Notes: a model not told the origin generated them from the letters alone. Positions 8,162-21,343 are shown, numbered from the stretch's first letter. The stretch: 64,000 nucleotides of DNA from Dyella sp. RRB7 (GCF_022761115.1 NZ_JAKWJS010000010.1:1-64000), one strand, 5' to 3'. Translations and numbers: made by a program.

Positions 8162-9097
8162 TTAGATCAGCTTGATTTCGCGTAGGCGCTGCAGCAGGTA
8201 CTCGTGCGAGGTGATGCTGGTGTCGTAGCGGCTCGGGTTGTCGGCCGTGACGGTCTGCGGCAACGGGTCGAGCACCACGTCCGGGTTCGGATGCAGGAAG
8301 TACGGCACCGAGTAGCGCGGCTTGCGGGCGTTGTCGTTCTGCGGGTTCACCACGCGATGCGAGGTGGACGGATACACGTGGTTGGTCAGGCGCTGCAGCA
8401 TGTCGCCGATGTTCACCACGATGGCGTCGCCTTCGGTGGTGATGGGCAGCCACTCGCCCTCGCGCGTCAACACTTCCAGGCCTTCGGCGCTGGCACCGAC
8501 CAGCAGTGTGATGAAGTTGATGTCCTCATGCGCGCCGGCGCGCACATTGGGGATGTTGTCTTCGGTGATCGGCGGGTAATGGATCGGGCGCAGGATGGAG
8601 TTGCCCTGGTCGATCTTGTCGTCGAAGTAATGCTCCGGCAGGTCGATATGCAGGGCCAGGGCACGCAGCACACGTGTGCCGAGCTGGTCCAGTGCCTCGA
8701 ACAGGCCGTAGCCATACTGCTGGAAATCCTGCACTTCCGCCGGCCAGATATTGGGCGGCATCACGTCGGCAAACTTCGAGTCGCGCGGAATCTCGCGGCC
8801 GATGTGCCAGAACTCCTTGAGGTCGGCGTACTTGCTGTCCTTGGCGGTTTCCACCTTGAACGGCGTATAGCCGCGGGCACCGCCGCTGCCGACGACGTGG
8901 TACTTCATCTTGGTGTCGGTGGGCAGCGCGAAGAAGCGCTGGAACGTGTCGTAGGCGCCGTCGATCAGCTCGCGCGGAATGCCGTGCCCGCTGATGCAGC
9001 AGAAGCCGTATTCGCGATAAGCGGCACCCAGCTCGGCGACGAAAGCGGCACGGTCGGTGTCATAACGACGGATGTCGAGGGTCGGAACTTTCTTCAT
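8162..9097 (-). CDS. Isopenicillin N synthase-like 2-oxoglutarate/Fe(II) oxygenase
   Basis: The 311-residue protein has the DIOX_N region at its N-terminus (PTLDIRRY, FVAELGAAYREYGFCCISGHG) and a 2OG-FeII jelly roll behind it. The iron ligands are visible as the His and Asp of AGAHEDINFITLL and the His of STSHRVVN, followed by the arginine-containing RYSVPYFLHPN that binds the co-substrate. Such enzymes hydroxylate or oxidise small molecules. Bacterial members of this group are widespread and mostly uncharacterised, so the substrate is unknown. The start at ATG 9097 gives the normal family N-terminus. It lies 93 bases downstream of glmM and may be co-transcribed. Confidence 0.88.
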   Translation of the reverse strand: MKKVPTLDIRRYDTDRAAFVAELGAAYREYGFCCISGHGIPRELIDGAYDTFQRFFALPTDTKMKYHVVGSGGARGYTPFKVETAKDSKYADLKEFWHIGREIPRDSKFADVMPPNIWPAEVQDFQQYGYGLFEALDQLGTRVLRALALHIDLPEHYFDDKIDQGNSILRPIHYPPITEDNIPNVRAGAHEDINFITLLVGASAEGLEVLTREGEWLPITTEGDAIVVNIGDMLQRLTNHVYPSTSHRVVNPQNDNARKPRYSVPYFLHPNPDVVLDPLPQTVTADNPSRYDTSITSHEYLLQRLREIKLI

Positions 9098-9190
9098 GGC
9101 TTGTCCACAGGTTGTGCGTGCGGTCCACTTGAATCCGCCACCGCAGGGGCGGGGCACGTCGGGCCAATCCTTGGCGACCTGCTTACAGGC

Positions 9191-10543
9191 TCACGAACGT
9201 TCTGCGGCCGATTTTACGACATCGGCCAGCTTTCCCGCCAACTGCCGCACTTCGGCCTCGTCGGCGGCTTCCACCGTCACGCGCACCAGCGGCTCGGTGC
9301 CCGAGGCGCGCAGCACCACCCGGCCGCGGCCGGCCAGCGCCTGCTCGGTTTCCACCAGCGCCGCTTTCACGGCCTCGCTGTGCAGCGCCTCGCGCGCGCC
9401 CTCGGCACGCACATTGATCATCACTTGCGGCATCTTGTGCAGCCCCTGGCGCGCCTGGGCCAGATCCTGGCCGGCATAGACCAGCGCCTCCAGCACCGCG
9501 AGCGCCGAGACGATGCCGTCGCCGGTGGTAGCCCGGTCGAGGCACAGGATATGGCCCGAGGTCTCGCCACCGAGATTGCCGCCGTGCTCTTTCATCTGCT
9601 GCAGCACGTAACGGTCGCCCACGTTGGCGCGAATCAGCTTTACGTCCAGCGTCGCCAGGGCCAGTTGCAAGCCGTAGTTGCTCATCAAGGTGCCGACCAC
9701 CGGCCCCAGCAACAGCCCCTGCGCATGCCAGGCGTTGGCCAGCACATAGAGAATGTCATCGCCATCGCATAGCTTGCCGTGGCGATCGACCAGCTGCACG
9801 CGATCGCCGTCACCGTCGAACGCAATGCCGATATCCGCACCCTGCTCCACCACCGCGCGCTGCAGGGCCTGCGGATGGGTGGAGCCTACGTCGCGATTGA
9901 TATTGAAGCCGTCGGGCTTGTCGCCGATGGCGATGACCTCGGCGCCCAGCTCGGAAAACACCTTGGGCGCGACCTGGTAAGTGGCGCCGTTGGCGCAATC
10001 GAGCACGATCTTCATGCCGCGCAGGCTGAAATCCTCGGCCACGGTGGCCTTGCAGAACTCGGCGTAGCGCGCCACCGCATCGCTGACGCGAATGGCCTTG
10101 CCCAGCTGCTCCGACGGCACGGTGGTGAACTCGAGTTCGAGTTCATGCTCGATGGCTAGCTCCACCTCGTCGGACAGCTTCTCGCCGTTGGCGGAGAAGA
10201 ACTTGATGCCGTTGTCGTGATGCGGATTGTGCGAGGCGCTGATGACGATGCCGGCATCGGCGCGCAGCGAACGCGTCAGAAAGGCCACGGCCGGCGTGGG
10301 CATGGGGCCGAGCAGCGCCACGTCGGCACCGGCGGCCACCAGGCCCGCTTCCAGCGCCGATTCGAACATGTAGCCGGACACGCGGGTGTCCTTGCCGATC
10401 AGCACCCGGGGCCGCGACTTGCCGTCGCGCGCCAGCACCACGCCTACGGCGCGCCCCAGGCGCAGCATGAAGTCGGCGCTGATCGGCCACTGACCCACCA
10501 AGCCGCGAATGCCATCGGTTCCAAAATACTTGCGTTGTGTCAT
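9191..10543 (-). CDS. glmM: Phosphoglucosamine mutase
   Basis: GlmM converts glucosamine 6-phosphate to glucosamine 1-phosphate on the way to UDP-GlcNAc for peptidoglycan and LPS. The 450 residues match the family length. Motifs include FGTDGIRG at the N-terminus, the phosphoserine loop ISASHNP (serine near residue 104), the metal loop DGDGDR (about 240-245), the sugar-binding GGETSGH and the C-terminal phosphate loop [11 protein letters not shown]. It lies 57 bases after folP on the same strand, the conserved folP-glmM pairing. Confidence 0.97.
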   Translation of the reverse strand: MTQRKYFGTDGIRGLVGQWPISADFMLRLGRAVGVVLARDGKSRPRVLIGKDTRVSGYMFESALEAGLVAAGADVALLGPMPTPAVAFLTRSLRADAGIVISASHNPHHDNGIKFFSANGEKLSDEVELAIEHELELEFTTVPSEQLGKAIRVSDAVARYAEFCKATVAEDFSLRGMKIVLDCANGATYQVAPKVFSELGAEVIAIGDKPDGFNINRDVGSTHPQALQRAVVEQGADIGIAFDGDGDRVQLVDRHGKLCDGDDILYVLANAWHAQGLLLGPVVGTLMSNYGLQLALATLDVKLIRANVGDRYVLQQMKEHGGNLGGETSGHILCLDRATTGDGIVSALAVLEALVYAGQDLAQARQGLHKMPQVMINVRAEGAREALHSEAVKAALVETEQALAGRGRVVLRASGTEPLVRVTVEAADEAEVRQLAGKLADVVKSAAERS

Positions 10544-10600
10544 CGCTTAACTCCAAGGTTGCGCGGGCCCATGGGCCGCGCAACGTCCATCACTAACTAT

Positions 10601-11512
10601 TCACTCGTCATCCGGCCAGCGCGGCGCGGTGGGCTTGCTGTCGCGCCGCACCGGCGTATCGCCGGCCTGCACCGCATGCCATACGGCCAGCGCATCGACG
10701 GTGGCGGCGACATCGTGCACGCGCACCATGCGCGCGCCACGCTGCACCGCGATCAGCGCGGCGGCGACCGAGCCGGTGGCACGCTCGGCCGGCAACTGCC
10801 GGCCGGTCATCGCCCCGATCATCGATTTGCGCGACAAGCCCACATAGACGCCGCTGCCGAGCTTGGCGAAGCGCTCCAGCGCGCGCAGCAGCGCAAGATT
10901 GTGTTCCAGCGTCTTGCCGAAGCCGAAGCCCGGATCAACCATCACCTTGCGGCGGTCGATGCCAGCCAGCTCACAGGCGAACAGGCGATCGGTAAGAAAG
11001 CGGTGCACCTCGCCCACGACATCGTCGTAATGCGGTTCGGCCTGCATGCTGCGCGGCTCGCCCTGCATATGCATCAGGCACACCGGCACGCCGAGTTCCG
11101 CCACGGCCTCCATCGCACCGTCGCGACGCAAGGCGTAGACGTCATTGATCATGCCCGCACCGGCGGCCACCGCCGCGCGCATCACTTCGGGCTTGGAGGT
11201 ATCGATGGCCAGCGGCACCGTCGTGCGCGCCGCCAGTTGCTCGATCACCGGCAGCACGCGGCGCAGTTCTTCCTCCACCGGGACATCGTCGGCGCCGGGG
11301 CGGGTGGATTCGCCGCCGATATCGAGCATGTCGGCGCCCTCTTCCACCAGGCGCAGGCCATGCGCCACGGCGTCTTCCACGCCGACGTGGCTGCCGCCGT
11401 CGGAGAACGAGTCGGGCGTGACGTTGAGAATGCCCACGACGCGGGGCCGGTCCAGCCGCAGCGGCCGGCCGGCGCAATCGAGCACGGGAGCGAACAGATC
11501 ATCAAGGGACAT
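10601..11512 (-). CDS. folP: Dihydropteroate synthase
   Basis: FolP condenses p-aminobenzoate with dihydropterin pyrophosphate in folate synthesis and is the sulfonamide target. The product is 303 residues, slightly longer than E. coli FolP (282). It shows GILNVTPDSFSDGG, the pterin loop GGESTRPGA, the NDVYALR segment and YVGLSRKSMIG with the substrate-binding Lys and Ser. The ATG at 11512 has GGGAG at a good distance. The gene sits between orn (23 bases upstream) and glmM (57 bases downstream), all on the minus strand. Confidence 0.97.
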   Translation of the reverse strand: MSLDDLFAPVLDCAGRPLRLDRPRVVGILNVTPDSFSDGGSHVGVEDAVAHGLRLVEEGADMLDIGGESTRPGADDVPVEEELRRVLPVIEQLAARTTVPLAIDTSKPEVMRAAVAAGAGMINDVYALRRDGAMEAVAELGVPVCLMHMQGEPRSMQAEPHYDDVVGEVHRFLTDRLFACELAGIDRRKVMVDPGFGFGKTLEHNLALLRALERFAKLGSGVYVGLSRKSMIGAMTGRQLPAERATGSVAAALIAVQRGARMVRVHDVAATVDALAVWHAVQAGDTPVRRDSKPTAPRWPDDE

Positions 11513-11535
11513 GCGGTCTCCCGGGGGGCTTAGCG

Positions 11536-12096
11536 TCAGGATTCGCCGCCCAGCGGCCCCATGAACTGGCGGTAATAACGCAGCTCGTCGATGGAATCGC
11601 GGATATCGGAGAGCGCCGTATGCGCCGACTCCTTGGCGAAGCCCTTGCCGATCGCCGGCGCCCAGCGCCGCGCCAGCTCCTTGAGCGTGGACACGTCGAG
11701 GTTGCGATAGTGGAAGTAGCGCTCCAGGCGCGGCATTTCCCGATGCAGGAAGCGCCGGTCCTGGCAGATCGAGTTGCCGCACATGGGCGACTTGCCCTGC
11801 GGCACCCAGGCCTTGAGGAAATCCAGCGTGGCCCGCTCGGCGGCGGCATGGTCATCGGCCGAGGCGACCACCTGGTCCCACAGGCCCGACCGGCGATGCT
11901 GGTTGCGGTTCCAGGCATCCATGCTTTCCAGCCGCTCCAACGGGTGCCGGATGGCGAACACCGGGCCTTCGGCCAGTATGCGAAGGTCCTTGTCAGTGAC
12001 GATGGTGGCGATCTCGAGGATGGAATCGTTGTCCGTATCGAGCCCGGTCATCTCCAGATCGATCCAGATCAGGTTGTCGTCGTTCACTTGGCTCAT
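11536..12096 (-). CDS. orn: Oligoribonuclease
   Basis: Orn is a 3'-5' exoribonuclease that degrades dinucleotides, including pGpG from cyclic di-GMP breakdown. The 186-residue protein is a DEDDh exonuclease with IDLEMTGLD at the N-terminus, a central [12 protein letters not shown] segment and the [14 protein letters not shown] motif with catalytic His and Asp. The length matches E. coli Orn (181). It is first in the orn-folP-glmM run and divergent from sbcB. Confidence 0.97.
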   Translation of the reverse strand: MSQVNDDNLIWIDLEMTGLDTDNDSILEIATIVTDKDLRILAEGPVFAIRHPLERLESMDAWNRNQHRRSGLWDQVVASADDHAAAERATLDFLKAWVPQGKSPMCGNSICQDRRFLHREMPRLERYFHYRNLDVSTLKELARRWAPAIGKGFAKESAHTALSDIRDSIDELRYYRQFMGPLGGES

Positions 12097-12197
12097 GCGC
12101 CCTCCTGGACGCGAAGTCTAGCAGCAGCTTGCGCGCTTACGGGCCGGATCGTGTCCGGGCGGGTGAAGCATGCGCGATGGCATGCGATGATCCGGGA

Positions 12198-13646
12198 ATG
12201 CAGACCTTCTTCTGGCACGACTACGAGACCTTCGGTGCCGATCCGTGGCGCGACCGGCCGGTGCAGTTCGCAGGCATCCGCACCAATCTGGAACTGGAGA
12301 TCGTCGGCGAGCCGATCATGTTTTTCGGCAAGCCGCCGCATGAGATGCCGCCGCACCCCGAGGCCTGCCTGATCACCGGCATCACGCCACAGCAGGCCGA
12401 GCGCGAGGGCGTGATCGAGGCGGACTTCGCCGCGCGCGTGCACGAGCAACTGGCCCAGCCCGGTACCTGCGGCGTGGGCTACAACTCGCTGCGCTTCGAT
12501 GACGAGGTGAGCCGCCAGCTGTTCTACCGCAATTTCTACGAGCCTTATGGGCGCGAGTGGGAGAACGGCAACTCGCGCTGGGACCTCATCGACCTCGTGC
12601 GCATGTGCCAGGCCCTGCGCCCCGAAGGCATCGAATGGCCGCTGCGCGAGGACGGCACGCCCAGCTTCAAGCTCGAACACCTAGCCAAGGCCAACCACCT
12701 GCAGCAGGAACGCGCCCATGACGCCCTCTCGGACGTCCATGCGCTGATCGACCTGGCGCGGCTCCTGCGCGTGCGGCAGCCGCGACTGTGGGACTGGTAC
12801 CTGGGCCTGCGCCGCAAGCAGCGCGTGTTCGAACTGCTCGATGTGGCCGCCATGACGCCAGTGGTGCACGTGTCATCGCGTTATCCGTCCAGCCGGCACT
12901 GCCTGGCCGTGGTCGCGCCGCTGGCGGCGCATCCGAGCCGGCCGGCCGAGATCATCGTCTATGACCTGGCCAGCGATCCCTCCGAATGGCTGGCGCTGGA
13001 CGAGGAAGCCATCGCGGACCGCATATTCACCGCGCGCGCGGACCTGCCCGAAGGCGTCTCGCGCATTCCCCTGCGCACCGTGCGCGCCAACCGTGCGCCT
13101 GCCCTGGCACCGCTTTCCGTGCTCAAGGGCGTGGACCTGGCGCGCCTGCAGATCGACCTGGAGCGCGTGCAGGCACATCGCGACATGCTGGCCAGCGCCG
13201 AAGGCCTCACCGAAAAGCTGCGCCGGGTGTTCCAGCGCGCCGCCGAACTGCCGCCCGCGAAGGACCCGGAACTGGCGCTCTACGGCGGCTTCCTGCCCGA
13301 TGCTGACAAGCGCCTGCTGGCCCAGGTGCGGGCCACGCCGCCCGACCAGCTGGGACAGCACGCGTTCCCGTTCCGCGATCCGCGCTATCCGGAACTGCTG
13401 TTCCGCTACCGCGCGCGCAACTGGCCCGAGACACTCGATGCCGAGGAACAGGCGCGCTGGCACGCGTTCTGCCGCGAGCGCCTGTTCAAGCACACGCCGC
13501 TGACCAACCTGACCCTGGACGAATACTTCCAGCGCATCGCCGAGTTGCGCAGCGACCCGGCCCAGCACGGCAAACTTGCCATCCTCGACCAGCTGCAGCT
13601 CTGGGGCGAACAACTGGCTGCCGAGTTCACTCCTCTATCCGCCTGA
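12198..13646 (+). CDS. sbcB: Exodeoxyribonuclease I
   Basis: SbcB digests single-stranded DNA 3'-5' in recombination and mismatch repair. The 482 residues are close to E. coli ExoI (475). The N-terminal DEDDh exonuclease domain shows FFWHDYETFGADP and ERAHDALSDVHALI with the catalytic acid residues. The SH3-like and C-terminal regions follow, ending in LDEYFQRIAEL. The ATG at 12198 gives the standard ExoI N-terminus; longer in-frame starts have no family support. It is divergent from orn, with the next gene seven bases downstream. Confidence 0.95.
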   Translation: MQTFFWHDYETFGADPWRDRPVQFAGIRTNLELEIVGEPIMFFGKPPHEMPPHPEACLITGITPQQAEREGVIEADFAARVHEQLAQPGTCGVGYNSLRFDDEVSRQLFYRNFYEPYGREWENGNSRWDLIDLVRMCQALRPEGIEWPLREDGTPSFKLEHLAKANHLQQERAHDALSDVHALIDLARLLRVRQPRLWDWYLGLRRKQRVFELLDVAAMTPVVHVSSRYPSSRHCLAVVAPLAAHPSRPAEIIVYDLASDPSEWLALDEEAIADRIFTARADLPEGVSRIPLRTVRANRAPALAPLSVLKGVDLARLQIDLERVQAHRDMLASAEGLTEKLRRVFQRAAELPPAKDPELALYGGFLPDADKRLLAQVRATPPDQLGQHAFPFRDPRYPELLFRYRARNWPETLDAEEQARWHAFCRERLFKHTPLTNLTLDEYFQRIAELRSDPAQHGKLAILDQLQLWGEQLAAEFTPLSA

Positions 13647-13653
13647 CGCCGAC

Positions 13654-14340
13654 ATGCCGACCGCCTACTTCACACCCGCCACCTTCCGCTTCCTGCGCTC
13701 GCTGGCCCGCAACAACAGCCGCGAATGGTTCCAGTCGCACAAGGACGATTACGAGCGCCATGTACGCGAACCGTTCCTGGCGCTGATCACCGACCTGCAG
13801 GCGCCGCTGGCCAAGATCAGCCCGCACTACCGGGCCGATCCGCGCAAGAACGGCGGCTCGCTGTTCCGCATCTACCGCGACACGCGCTTCTCCAACGACA
13901 AGCAGCCATACAAGCCGTGGCAGGGCGCGCGGTTCTTTCACGAGCGCCGGCATGAGATTCCGGCGCCTTCGTTCTATGTGCATATCCAGCCGGGCGATTG
14001 CTTTGCCGGCGGCGGCATGTGGCATCCGGAGAAAGATGCGCTCAAGCACATCCGCGATTTTCTGGCGGACAATCCCGAGGCATGGAAGCGCGCCACGCGC
14101 AGCAAGGCGTTCCGCGAGCACTTCACGTTCTGGGGCGAGACGCTGAGCCGCCCGCCGCGCGGGTTCGATCCCACGCATGAACTGATCGACGACATCAAGC
14201 GCAAGGATTTCGCCTGTGGCGAAGGCTTCGACGAGAAGCTGGCCTGCTCTACCGAGCTGCTGCCCTGGCTCACGGACACGTACAAGCGCGTGGCGCCGAT
14301 GATCGATTACCTGTGCGCGGCGCAGGAGCTGGATTTCTAG
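13654..14340 (+). CDS. DUF2461 family protein
   Basis: This 228-residue protein carries the DUF2461 (TIGR02453) signature from residue 4 to about 220. The motifs are FLRSLARNNSREWFQSHK, an acidic-arginine region with FRIYRDTRFSNDKQPYK, and GGGMWHPEKDALKHIR. Members are common in bacteria and fungi, with no established biochemical role. It starts seven bases after sbcB on the same strand, so the two are almost certainly one transcript. That link to DNA repair is suggestive only. Confidence 0.9.
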   Translation: MPTAYFTPATFRFLRSLARNNSREWFQSHKDDYERHVREPFLALITDLQAPLAKISPHYRADPRKNGGSLFRIYRDTRFSNDKQPYKPWQGARFFHERRHEIPAPSFYVHIQPGDCFAGGGMWHPEKDALKHIRDFLADNPEAWKRATRSKAFREHFTFWGETLSRPPRGFDPTHELIDDIKRKDFACGEGFDEKLACSTELLPWLTDTYKRVAPMIDYLCAAQELDF

Positions 14341-14387
14341 GCACGCCGTCAACGCCAGGGCCGTTCCCCTTGCGGGAGCGTGGCCCG

Positions 14388-15299
14388 CTAGCCGGCTTCG
14401 TCAAGCAAGCGCAGGCCTGGCCGCTGTTTCGCCAGCTTGCGCAGCAGCGTCGCGAACGCCTGCAGGTCGCTGCGCCACGGCGAGGCTTCGCGCCAGTACA
14501 GCGCGATCTCGCGTCCCGGCGCCTGCCCCTTGAACTTGGACAGCACGATGTCGGGCATCGAGGCGAGCCGGTCATGGGCCAGCGCCGGCACCAGTGCGTA
14601 GCCGCCGCGCAGCCCCACCAGCGCGGCGAGGCTTTCCAGGCTCACGTCTTGCACATGGCCGCCACCGAGCACGTCGTCGGCGTGGCTTTCGGTCATCAGC
14701 GTGGCATCGCATGCCTCGAGCTGTTCAAGCGCCACGCTGCGCTTGCCGGCGAGCGCGTGATCCGCACGCAACATCACTTCCCACGGCTCGAAGAACAACG
14801 GCCGCATGGCGACGCCGCTGACCGGCGCCACGCGCGGCGCCAGCACGGCGTCCAGCTCGCCTTCGTTCAACCGGCGCAACAGGCCGCGCGGCTTGCCTTC
14901 GGAGAGGCTCAGCCGTGTGCCGGGAAAATGCTGGGGAAACGGCTCGATCAGATGCGGCAGCAGGTACGGCCCCAACGAGGCCGGCACGCCCAGCCGCAAT
15001 TCGCCGCCAAACGCGACCTCGCCCGCACGCGCCACCTGCTGCAGATGCTCGGCCGCGGCCAGCACGGCATCGATCTGTTGCAGCAAGCGTTGCCCGCCCG
15101 CCGTCGGCACCACGCGACGGCCGCCGCGCTCGAACAACGGCGCGCCCAGTGCCTGCTCCACCTTCTGCACCTGGTGCGAGAGCCCGGAGGGACTGATGTG
15201 CATCGCCCGCGCCGCGCTGTTGAAGCTGCCGTGGCGGCTCACCGCCTGCACCAGCATGAGGTCGCGCAGCGAAACTACCGAGAGGTGGGTGGAGATCAT
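14388..15299 (-). CDS. LysR-family transcriptional regulator
   Basis: The 303-residue protein has an N-terminal winged helix-turn-helix (about 10-70, with HGSFNSAARAMHISPSGLSH). A substrate-binding-type effector domain (about 95-295) follows. The DNA-binding half and the LRDL start resemble OxyR and CysB-like regulators, but no redox cysteine pair of OxyR type is evident. It lies alone between the sbcB-DUF2461 unit and acnB, with no divergent partner, so its target cannot be guessed from context. No clear ribosome site precedes the start. Confidence 0.9.
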   Translation of the reverse strand: MISTHLSVVSLRDLMLVQAVSRHGSFNSAARAMHISPSGLSHQVQKVEQALGAPLFERGGRRVVPTAGGQRLLQQIDAVLAAAEHLQQVARAGEVAFGGELRLGVPASLGPYLLPHLIEPFPQHFPGTRLSLSEGKPRGLLRRLNEGELDAVLAPRVAPVSGVAMRPLFFEPWEVMLRADHALAGKRSVALEQLEACDATLMTESHADDVLGGGHVQDVSLESLAALVGLRGGYALVPALAHDRLASMPDIVLSKFKGQAPGREIALYWREASPWRSDLQAFATLLRKLAKQRPGLRLLDEAG

Positions 15300-15371
15300 G
15301 CGCTGGGGATGGGCCCTGGCCGGTGACGTGGCGACAGCATAAACGAGGGCGCGCCTGTCCGCCGTCCTTCA

Positions 15372-15399
15372 CGTCATTCCTGCGCAAGCGGGAATGACG
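15372..15399. repeat. REP-like palindrome (CGTCATTCC family)
   Basis: CGTCATTCC and GGAATGACG pair around a GC-rich centre containing GCGCAAGCG. Two related copies occur at 21290-21317 and 46681-46708 in this window. Such CGTCATTCCCGC-type palindromes are dispersed in intergenic DNA of many gammaproteobacteria. Confidence 0.75.
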
Positions 15400-15439
15400 A
15401 AGGCGTGCGGATACCGTCGAACGGATAAAGGAACTTGCC

Positions 15440-15468
15440 CAAAAAGAAGGGCGGCTTGCGCCGCCCTT
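15440..15468 (-). terminator. Rho-independent terminator of acnB
   Basis: AAGGGCGGC and GCCGCCCTT form a 9-bp stem with a 4-base loop, followed on the minus strand by a CTTTTT tract. It starts about 30 bases after the acnB stop codon. Confidence 0.88.
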
Positions 15469-15498
15469 CCCTTGCTATCACCGGATGATCTGCCTGGC

Positions 15499-18090
15499 TC
15501 AGGCAGTAACCGTATCGGCTACTTCCTGGTAATCGGCGATCTGGTCGAAGTTCATGTACTTGTAGATCTTCTCGCCGTTGGCGTTGATCACGCCGATGTC
15601 CGCCATGTACTCCTGCTTGGTCGGGATGCGACCCAGGCGCGAGCAGATCGCGGCCAGCTCGGCCGAACCCAGGTACACGTTGGAGTTCTTGCCCAGGCGG
15701 TTGGGGAAGTTGCGGGTGGAGGTGGAGAACACCGTGGCGCCCTCGCGCACCTGTGCCTGGTTGCCCATGCACAGCGAGCAACCCGGCATTTCCATGCGGG
15801 CGCCGGCGGTGCCGAGCACGCCGTAGTGGCCTTCCTCGGTCAGCTGCTGCTGGTCCATCTTGGTCGGCGGTGCCACCCACAGCTTGGTCGGGATGTCGCG
15901 CTTGCCTTCCAGCAACTTGGAGGCGGCACGGAAGTGGCCGATGTTGGTCATGCACGAACCGATGAACACTTCATCGATCTTGGCGCCGGCCACGTCGGAC
16001 AGGGTCTTCACGTCGTCCGGGTCGTTCGGGCAGGCCACGATGGGCTCGTGCACGTCGGCCAGGTCGATCTCGATGACGGCCGCGTATTCCGCGTCGGCAT
16101 CGCGCTGCAGCAGCTGCGGGTTGGCCAGCCATGCTTCCATCGCCTTGATGCGGCGCTGCAGGCTGCGCGGGTCCTTGTAGCCCTGGGCGATCATGACCTT
16201 CAGCAGCGTGATGTTGCTGTGGATGTATTCGATGATCGGCGCCTTGTCCAGGTGCACCGTGCAGCCGGCCGCGGAACGTTCGGCCGAGGCGTCGGACAGC
16301 TCGAACGCCTGCTCCACCTTGAGGTTCGGCAGGCCTTCGATCTCCAGGATGCGACCGGAGAAGATGTTCTTCTTGCCCTGCTTGGCGACGGTGAGCAGGC
16401 CGCTCTTGATCGCGTACAGCGGGATCGCGTTGACCAGGTCACGCAGGGTGACGCCCGGCTGCAGCTCGCCCTTGAAGCGCACCAGTACGGATTCGGGCAT
16501 GTCCAGCGGCATCACGCCGGTAGCGGCGGCGAACGCCACCAGGCCGGAGCCGGCCGGGAACGAGATGCCGATCGGGAAGCGCGTGTGGCTGTCGCCGCCG
16601 GTGCCGACGGTGTCGGGCAGCAGCATGCGGTTGAGCCAGGAGTGGATCACGCCGTCGCCCGGACGCAGCGAGATGCCGCCACGGGTGCTGATGAATTCCG
16701 GCAGCGTGTGGTGGGTCTTCACGTCCACCGGTTTCGGATAGGCGGCGGTGTGGCAGAACGACTGCATCACCAGGTCGGCCGAGAAACCCAGGCAGGCCAG
16801 GTCCTTCAGCTCGTCGCGGGTCATCGGGCCGGTGGTGTCCTGCGAACCCACCGAGGTCATCTTCGGCTCGCAATAGGTGCCCGGGCGCACGCCCTGGCCT
16901 TCGGGCAGGCCGCAGGCGCGGCCGACCATCTTCTGCGCCAGGGTGAAGCCCTTGCCGGTATCGGCCGGCTGCTGCGGCAGGCGGAACAGGGTCGACACCG
17001 GCAGGCCCAGCGCCTCGCGCGCCTTGGCGGTGAGGCCACGCCCCACGATCAGCGGAATGCGGCCACCGGCGCGCACTTCGTCGAACAGCACGTCGGACTT
17101 CACCTGGAATTCGGCGATCACCTCGCCGTTCTTCAGCGCCTTGCCCTCATAGGGACGCAGCTCGACCACGTCGCCCATCTCCATCTTGGAGACATCGAGT
17201 TCGATCGGCAGCGCGCCGGCGTCTTCCATGGTGTTGTAGAAGATCGGGGCGATCTTGCTGCCCAGGCACACGCCGCCGAAGCGCTTGTTCGGGATGAACG
17301 GGATGTCCTCGCCGGTGAACCACAGCACCGAGTTGGTGGCGGACTTGCGGCTGGAACCGGTGCCGACCACGTCGCCCACGTAGGCAATCAGGTGGCCCTT
17401 GGCCTTGAGCGATTCGATGAAGGCGATCGGGCCGCGCTTGCCGTCTTCTTCCGGCTCGAACGGCGCGCCGTCGCGCTTGTTCTTCAGCATGGCCAGCGCG
17501 TGCAGCGGGATGTCCGGGCGGGTGGTGGCATCCGGGGCCGGCGACAGGTCGTCGGTGTTGGTCTCGCCCGGCACCTTGAACACGGTGACGGTGAGGCTCT
17601 CGGGCACTTCCGGACGGCTGGTGAACCATTCGGCGTCGGCCCAGCTCTGCAGCACCGACTTGGCGTTGGCATTGCCCTGGTCCGCCTTCTCCTTCACGTC
17701 GTGGAAGGCGTCGAACATCAGCAGGGTCTTCTTCAGCGCCTCGGCGGCGATGGTGCCGACCTGCGCGTCGTCCAGCAGTTCGATCAGCGGATGGATGTTG
17801 TAGCCGCCCAGCATGGTGCCGAGCAGCTCGGTGGCCTTCGCGCGGGAGATCAGCGTGCATTGCTCGGTGCCGAACGCCACCGCCGCCAGATACGACGCCT
17901 TGACCTTGGCCGCATCGTCCACGCCGGCCGGCACGCGATGGCTGATCAGCTCGACCAGGAAGGCTTCCTCGCCAGCCGGCGGGTTCTTCAGCAGCTCGAT
18001 CACGTCGGCGGTCTGCTGGGCCGACAGCGGCAGCGGCGGGATACCCAGCGCGGCGCGCTCGGCAACATGTTGGCGGTAGGCGTTAAGCAT
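15499..18090 (-). CDS. acnB: Aconitate hydratase B
   Basis: AcnB isomerises citrate to isocitrate in the TCA cycle and often also handles 2-methylisocitrate. The 863-residue protein matches E. coli AcnB (865). It has the helical HEAT-like N-terminal domain, the swivel domain ([18 protein letters not shown]) and the Fe-S core with cysteine motifs [12 protein letters not shown] and CSLCMGNQ. The ATG at 18090 is preceded by GGACGAGA. It is divergent from acnA across 384 bases. A hairpin in its leader is listed separately, since AcnB proteins can bind RNA when iron is short. Confidence 0.97.
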   Translation of the reverse strand: MLNAYRQHVAERAALGIPPLPLSAQQTADVIELLKNPPAGEEAFLVELISHRVPAGVDDAAKVKASYLAAVAFGTEQCTLISRAKATELLGTMLGGYNIHPLIELLDDAQVGTIAAEALKKTLLMFDAFHDVKEKADQGNANAKSVLQSWADAEWFTSRPEVPESLTVTVFKVPGETNTDDLSPAPDATTRPDIPLHALAMLKNKRDGAPFEPEEDGKRGPIAFIESLKAKGHLIAYVGDVVGTGSSRKSATNSVLWFTGEDIPFIPNKRFGGVCLGSKIAPIFYNTMEDAGALPIELDVSKMEMGDVVELRPYEGKALKNGEVIAEFQVKSDVLFDEVRAGGRIPLIVGRGLTAKAREALGLPVSTLFRLPQQPADTGKGFTLAQKMVGRACGLPEGQGVRPGTYCEPKMTSVGSQDTTGPMTRDELKDLACLGFSADLVMQSFCHTAAYPKPVDVKTHHTLPEFISTRGGISLRPGDGVIHSWLNRMLLPDTVGTGGDSHTRFPIGISFPAGSGLVAFAAATGVMPLDMPESVLVRFKGELQPGVTLRDLVNAIPLYAIKSGLLTVAKQGKKNIFSGRILEIEGLPNLKVEQAFELSDASAERSAAGCTVHLDKAPIIEYIHSNITLLKVMIAQGYKDPRSLQRRIKAMEAWLANPQLLQRDADAEYAAVIEIDLADVHEPIVACPNDPDDVKTLSDVAGAKIDEVFIGSCMTNIGHFRAASKLLEGKRDIPTKLWVAPPTKMDQQQLTEEGHYGVLGTAGARMEMPGCSLCMGNQAQVREGATVFSTSTRNFPNRLGKNSNVYLGSAELAAICSRLGRIPTKQEYMADIGVINANGEKIYKYMNFDQIADYQEVADTVTA

Positions 18091-18474
18091 GTGATCTCGT
18101 CCGATGAACTACGTGGGAGGCAACGCTCGACAAGGCGCAAAACCTTGTCTCCATGCCACTTTGCAGCGGCATACAAGCCGCTTATTTTGCCAGCCGGGGG
18201 GCAACTGCCGCAATGCAAGGCAACGCTTCCGGCAGCGTTCGAAATCTTGCAATGACCGTATGGCGGAATAACCGAACGGGTAGCTTGCACGTCCCGGCTT
18301 TTGCCCCAAACTGATCGACAGTGCCGATGGAGAGGAACCATTCCTTGGAATGGCTTGAGCGCAGGACCGTCATGCCGATGCCCGTCTTTGCAATTCCTCT
18401 CACGTTTCGTGCCGTAGGATCCCCTAGCTGCGCCCCGCGCGTCCGCCAGACTCAAAGCAACAGGAGTTAGCCCC
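18091..18474. other. Divergent acnB/acnA intergenic region
   Basis: These 384 bases must hold the promoters of both aconitase genes. I see a 7-bp hairpin (18129-18149) near acnB and a weaker dyad, AACGCT...AGCGTT (18222-18239). The acnA ribosome site AGGAG lies eight bases before its ATG. No clear -35/-10 pair with standard spacing stands out, and no open frame here looks coding. Confidence 0.5.
18129..18149 (-). promoter_or_regulatory. Hairpin in the acnB leader
   Basis: GACAAGG and CCTTGTC form a perfect 7-bp stem closing a 7-base loop, about 40 bases upstream of the acnB start codon. It has no T-run on the minus strand. It could be a protein- or RNA-binding element in the messenger leader; this is inference. 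Confidence 0.35.
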
Positions 18475-21225
<2,751 letters not shown>

Positions 21226-21232
21226 GCCCGAT

Positions 21233-21264
21233 GGAAACGCCGCCATGGAGCGGCGTTTCCTTTT
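21233..21264 (+). terminator. Rho-independent terminator of acnA
   Basis: GGAAACGCCGC and GCGGCGTTTCC form a perfect 11-bp stem with a 6-base loop, followed by TTTT. It starts eight bases after the acnA stop. Confidence 0.9.
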
Positions 21265-21289
21265 ACCCGCTCGTCATCCCAGCCTGGCT

Positions 21290-21317
21290 CGTCGTCCCAG
21301 CTTTCGCTGGGATAACG
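21290..21317. repeat. REP-like palindrome, diverged copy
   Basis: CGTCGTCCCAGC and GCTGGGATAACG pair imperfectly around TTTC. It keeps the layout of the CGTCATTCCCGC-type repeats at 15372 and 46681 but has drifted. A partial half-copy (CGTCATCCCAGCC) lies immediately upstream. Confidence 0.6.
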
Positions 21318-21343
21318 GTGAGGGCATGAGTGGCTGTGGGGAG

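Noticed and set aside
8204-9772. 522-codon plus-strand frame across the oxygenase and glmM
   Set aside because: It spans two real minus-strand genes and the gap between them. Its composition is that of an antisense shadow.
15394-18255. Long plus-strand frame opposite acnB
   Set aside because: It mirrors the codon pattern of acnB and lacks a ribosome site and recognisable domains.
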